Part shown: piece by piece, positions 54,560 through 57,315 of the stretch
Position numbering within the stretch: position 1 is the first letter of the stretch
Layout of the letters: every line of letters begins with the position of its first letter
Assembly: GCF_015230015.1 (NCBI RefSeq)
Contig: NZ_JAAKZC010000014.1
Span: 1 to 57,315, forward strand
DNA length: 57,315 bases
Direction of reading: 5' to 3'
From: Campylobacter concisus
GTDB lineage: Bacteria > Campylobacterota > Campylobacteria > Campylobacterales > Campylobacteraceae
The notes under the pieces: generated by a model
The model's database searches: none
What the model saw: the letters and a program-made list of their open reading frames with translations, nothing else
What the model was told of the DNA's origin: nothing
Position numbers and translations under genes: made by a program

Positions 54560-56527
54560 CTAAACTAAAAAGTAGCCCACAGCAAGTATGACACAAAGAT
54601 ATAGCAAGATATAAAGTGCATATACATTTGTATAACCACTTTGAACGATACCTAGCTTATCAGCAAATTTCACACACCATTTAATGACTGGCTCATAAAA
54701 CATTCCCCACCAAATATCTTTTGGATGGTTGTGATACTCAACCGCGTCAAAATAATTTCTAGTAACTACTTTTTTATCAGCTCTAAATAGCCATTGCATA
54801 ATCTTTCTAAGGTCGCCAGTGAATGGACCACCTGTCATTTGCATACGTGAGCTATATTTAAAGCCACAAGCCCAAGGATCAGTTTCGCGTGGTTTATCTC
54901 TGTTTGCTTTCATAACAGCAAGGATGATAAATGGCAAAATCATAGTCGCACATAGGACTAAAGCGATAAGTGGAGTTGAGATCATGCTACCCATAGGTGA
55001 AGTTACATTTATAGCACCAAGGCTAGCTTTATAGTCGCTTATAGCGATAGAATTTACAGCTTGCATGATGTAATCAACTATGTAGTTTGCGCCAAGACCA
55101 AAGCCAACGCAGCCTATCATTAGGATGATCATACCAAGAACCATACCTATCGGACTCTCTTTAGCATTTTCCCAAATTTTTTGATCTCTTGGAGTACCTG
55201 CAAAGATAACAGCATAAAGTTTAAGGTGCATACCAACCAAAACGCCTGTTAGCGCAAGAGCTACGACGCCAAGTGTAAATGCATATCTAACTAATGTTCC
55301 TTCTCCCATCGCACCTTGAAGCATACCTTGATATGTAAACCACTCTGAAACAAAGCCATTTACTGGAGGTAAAGCTGCGATACCCATGATACCTATAAAC
55401 ATACCAAGGCTTGTCCATGGCATTTTTTTAGCAAGACCACCAAGGATGTCCATATTTTGTGTATGAGTAGCGTGGATAACTGAACCAGCGCAAAGGAAAA
55501 GCAGACCTTTAAATATAGCGTGGTTAACTACGTGGTAGCAACCTGCTAGAAAACCTACTGCTGCAAGTGTTAAATTTCCAGCTGCAACGCCGTAAATACC
55601 AGTACCAAGACCTAACAAGATGATGCCTATGTTCTCAACTGAGTGGTAAGCAAGCAAAGCCTTAAAGTCGTGTTGGCAAAGAGCGTATAAAACACCAAAT
55701 AGTGAGCTAGCTGCACCAAGAGCGAGTATTGTAAGACCAAAATATGTGCTAAGTGGTAGATAAAGTGTAAATTTAACTAGTGTAAATAGAGCAACTTTAA
55801 TCATAACGCCTGACATAAGGGCTGAAACGTTTGATGGTGCTGCTGGGTGAGCTTGTGGAAGCCAAACGTGGAATGGCCACATACCAGCTTTACTACCAAA
55901 GCCGACCAAGAATAGTATAAATACAGCAGCAGAAGCGCCAAATGGCATCTTAACACCCATAAATGCGCTAAATTCAAAGCTTCCTGCGTAGTAAGCTGTG
56001 ATAAGCAATCCACAGGTTATACAAAATGCACCGATTTGTGCGATGCCAAGATATACCATAACCGCTTTAAGTGTATTTTTACCGTCATTGACGATGATAA
56101 GAAATGATGATACAAGAGTCATAAGCTCCCATAAAACAACAAAGCAAAATACATTATCAGCGCTGATTACTAGAAGCATTGAAAGGATAAATGTGTTAAA
56201 CAAACATGCAAACACACCAACATTTGCTTTTTTTATATACTCTTCTGCATAGCTCATACCATAAACACTACTTGCAAATCCTATGAAAACAACGACAAAG
56301 CTGAAGAAATTTCCAAGTGGATTTAGCGCAAATTTTGGCGAATACAAAAAGCCATCCATAAGAGCAAAGCTATCACTTACTCCCATATTTGCAACGAAGT
56401 GACACATCGCATAAAAGCAGCTTATAGCACTTAGTCCAAAACCAACTTTAACAGCGGCTTTTGGAGCGCAGTAGAGCAAGATACTAACGACGGCACTTAC
56501 AAGAAATAGCATATAAACCGTAGTCAT
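54560..56527 (-). CDS. hyfB: Hydrogenase-4 membrane subunit HyfB (antiporter-like)
   Basis: A 655-residue NuoL-like subunit with about 16 helices. FVVLWELMTLVSSFLIIVND (Glu), GSKAGMWPFHVWLPQAHPAAPSNVSALMSG (Lys, His) and AYHSVENIGIILLGLG match the family. A lateral C-terminal extension (about 540-655) with DPWACGFKYSSRMQMTGGPFTGDLRK is typical of HyfB/HycC. Start lies just after hyfA. Confidence 0.94.
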   Translation of the reverse strand: MTTVYMLFLVSAVVSILLYCAPKAAVKVGFGLSAISCFYAMCHFVANMGVSDSFALMDGFLYSPKFALNPLGNFFSFVVVFIGFASSVYGMSYAEEYIKKANVGVFACLFNTFILSMLLVISADNVFCFVVLWELMTLVSSFLIIVNDGKNTLKAVMVYLGIAQIGAFCITCGLLITAYYAGSFEFSAFMGVKMPFGASAAVFILFLVGFGSKAGMWPFHVWLPQAHPAAPSNVSALMSGVMIKVALFTLVKFTLYLPLSTYFGLTILALGAASSLFGVLYALCQHDFKALLAYHSVENIGIILLGLGTGIYGVAAGNLTLAAVGFLAGCYHVVNHAIFKGLLFLCAGSVIHATHTQNMDILGGLAKKMPWTSLGMFIGIMGIAALPPVNGFVSEWFTYQGMLQGAMGEGTLVRYAFTLGVVALALTGVLVGMHLKLYAVIFAGTPRDQKIWENAKESPIGMVLGMIILMIGCVGFGLGANYIVDYIMQAVNSIAISDYKASLGAINVTSPMGSMISTPLIALVLCATMILPFIILAVMKANRDKPRETDPWACGFKYSSRMQMTGGPFTGDLRKIMQWLFRADKKVVTRNYFDAVEYHNHPKDIWWGMFYEPVIKWCVKFADKLGIVQSGYTNVYALYILLYLCVILAVGYFLV

Positions 56528-56528
56528 C

Positions 56529-57098
56529 TTATGCTCCTTGTCCGTTTAAAATTTTAGTAGCAAATTTATTCGCTGCATCGTAGTCTATCCTCTTGCCAAG
56601 CTTATGTTTGCCCTCTTCTGGATCTACCATTATAAGAGCGCTTGTTGGACATACATCAACGCAAGCTGGTCCATTTTCACGGCCAAAGCACATATCACAT
56701 TTTACTGCGATGTTTTTTGCGCCTGATTGTGACTCTACTTCAAGATAGTATTTTGGCTCGACAGCGTAATTTACTGAAGGCATAAGCTCTGCACTTGAGC
56801 TTATCGCACCATAAGGGCAAGCGATCGTGCACATCTTGCAACCTATACAAATTTCCTCGTGAAGCTCGATGCAATTATCGTTAAATCGCAACGCTCCAGT
56901 TGGGCATACATTTGCGCAAGGGCCATCGTCGCATTGTCTGCACTGAGTCGGCATAACACCGCTAGCTTCTCTTAAGACGCTTAGCCTTGCACGTGATAGT
57001 TTGCCGCGTTCATAAGCACTTTTAAAACATGCAGCCATACAGGTCGCACATCCTATGCAGCGTTTAGAATCGGCAATCACAAATTTATGTTTTTTCAT
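56529..57098 (-). CDS. hyfA: Hydrogenase-4 iron-sulfur subunit HyfA
   Basis: A 189-residue ferredoxin-type protein (HycB-like) that takes electrons from formate dehydrogenase H. Four cluster motifs: CIGCATCMAACF (14), CRQCDDGPCANVCP (55), CIGCKMCTIACP (86) and CDMCFGRENGPACVDVCP (about 131). First gene of hyfABCEFGHI-hycH-hycI. A consensus AGGAGG precedes the ATG, within the end of a short upstream ORF whose TGA overlaps it. Confidence 0.94.
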   Translation of the reverse strand: MKKHKFVIADSKRCIGCATCMAACFKSAYERGKLSRARLSVLREASGVMPTQCRQCDDGPCANVCPTGALRFNDNCIELHEEICIGCKMCTIACPYGAISSSAELMPSVNYAVEPKYYLEVESQSGAKNIAVKCDMCFGRENGPACVDVCPTSALIMVDPEEGKHKLGKRIDYDAANKFATKILNGQGA

Positions 57099-57193
57099 AA
57101 ATTCCTCCTAAAAAACAAGGCAAGACCGCCCTGCTCACTAATAGAGTGATTGTTAATCACATGAATAGAGATAGTTAAATTTTTATTTAACAT
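57095..57193 (-). CDS. 32-residue leader ORF coupled to hyfA
   Basis: Below usual length limits. An ATG at 57193 follows AGGAAGGAGC at a good distance (about 8 bases), and the frame (starting MLNKNLTISIH, ending LFFRRNL) runs to a TGA that overlaps the hyfA ATG (ATGA). The hyfA ribosome site lies inside it. It may be a leader peptide or a translational-coupling device; it has no membrane helix or known motif. It could also be accidental. Confidence 0.45.
   Translation of the reverse strand: MLNKNLTISIHVINNHSISEQGGLALFFRRNL
57146..57160. promoter_or_regulatory. Inverted repeat upstream of hyfA
   Basis: GTGATT (57146-57151) and AATCAC (57155-57160) form a perfect 6-bp repeat with a 3-base centre, inside the leader ORF. 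It resembles a CRP-type site (TGTGA...TCAC) but with 7 instead of 6 central bases. It could be an operator or an mRNA hairpin. From 57194 to the window end there is AT-rich DNA with possible -10 TATAGA on the minus strand (about 57232-57227) and no other gene. Confidence 0.4.
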
Positions 57194-57315
57194 CTCAAAC
57201 GCTCCTTCCTGAAATTTTTGAAACAATTCTATAACTTCTGGCGATTAAATTCCGTCAGCTATCTGACAAATTTTGTATTTTTGAAATTAAATTTTTATTT
57301 TATATTAGTTTAAGA

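Overview
The window looks like chromosome from a Campylobacter close to C. concisus. The evidence is AT-rich DNA full of AAATTTA and GCAAA/TTTGC motifs, a ciaB gene, carboxynorspermidine decarboxylase (nspC), a cbb3 oxidase operon, and a gene order DUF507 - carA - TauE/SafE protein - histidine kinase - response regulator - ccoNOQP that, from memory, matches C. jejuni Cj1495c-Cj1486c. A full hydrogenase-4/formate hydrogenlyase operon, which C. jejuni lacks, points to the C. concisus side. The species call is an inference; no database was searched. I saw no tRNA, rRNA, CRISPR array, transposase or prophage gene.

Layout. 1-5.2 kb: end of a membrane protein, a GGDEF-EAL protein overlapping ciaB, and a divergent acyl-CoA thioesterase. 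5.3-11.6 kb: a Crp/Fnr regulator facing a tightly overlapped five-gene operon (plug-less TonB-type outer-membrane barrel, Tat-exported binding protein, ABC permease, ABC ATPase, NnrS) whose promoter carries an FNR-type box at about -41.5. 11.6-15 kb: moaD-moaE and a small membrane protein, nspC, and a DJ-1/PfpI enzyme. 15.2-18.8 kb: formate dehydrogenase cytochrome b, yedF, selD and a frameshifted nitroreductase. SelD is itself a selenoprotein: an in-frame TGA at codon 17 is followed by a SECIS-like hairpin, so a plain ORF call loses its N-terminal 92 residues. 18.8-26 kb: a large PAS/GGDEF/EAL protein, a HisZ-like protein, purA, fliJ and motE. 26-27.2 kb: a scar with two convergent 3'-end gene fragments (an FAD oxidoreductase and carB). 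27.2-35.1 kb: gph, an OmpA porin, rpsI-rplM, addA-addB. 35.3-37.4 kb: a flavin reductase and a GC-rich nhaA between two 243-bp direct repeats of the reductase 3' end. 37.4-46.3 kb: cbb3 oxidase genes with accessory and two-component genes, then carA, DUF507 and a membrane protein. 46.5-57.3 kb: focA and a hyfABCEFGHI-hycH-hycI operon, preceded by a 32-codon leader ORF coupled to hyfA.

How it fits together. Most of the content serves anaerobic and microaerobic energy metabolism. Formate is transported by FocA, oxidised through molybdopterin- and selenium-dependent formate dehydrogenases (moaDE, yedF, selD and the cytochrome b support these) and coupled to H2 through Hyf. The cbb3 oxidase serves low-oxygen respiration. 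The least explained part is the 5.3-11.4 kb regulator/barrel/ABC/NnrS unit, which looks like a regulated uptake system tied to nitric oxide or metal stress. The clearest signs of genome change are the nhaA insertion with its duplicated flank, the 26-27 kb gene fragments, and the frameshifted nitroreductase.
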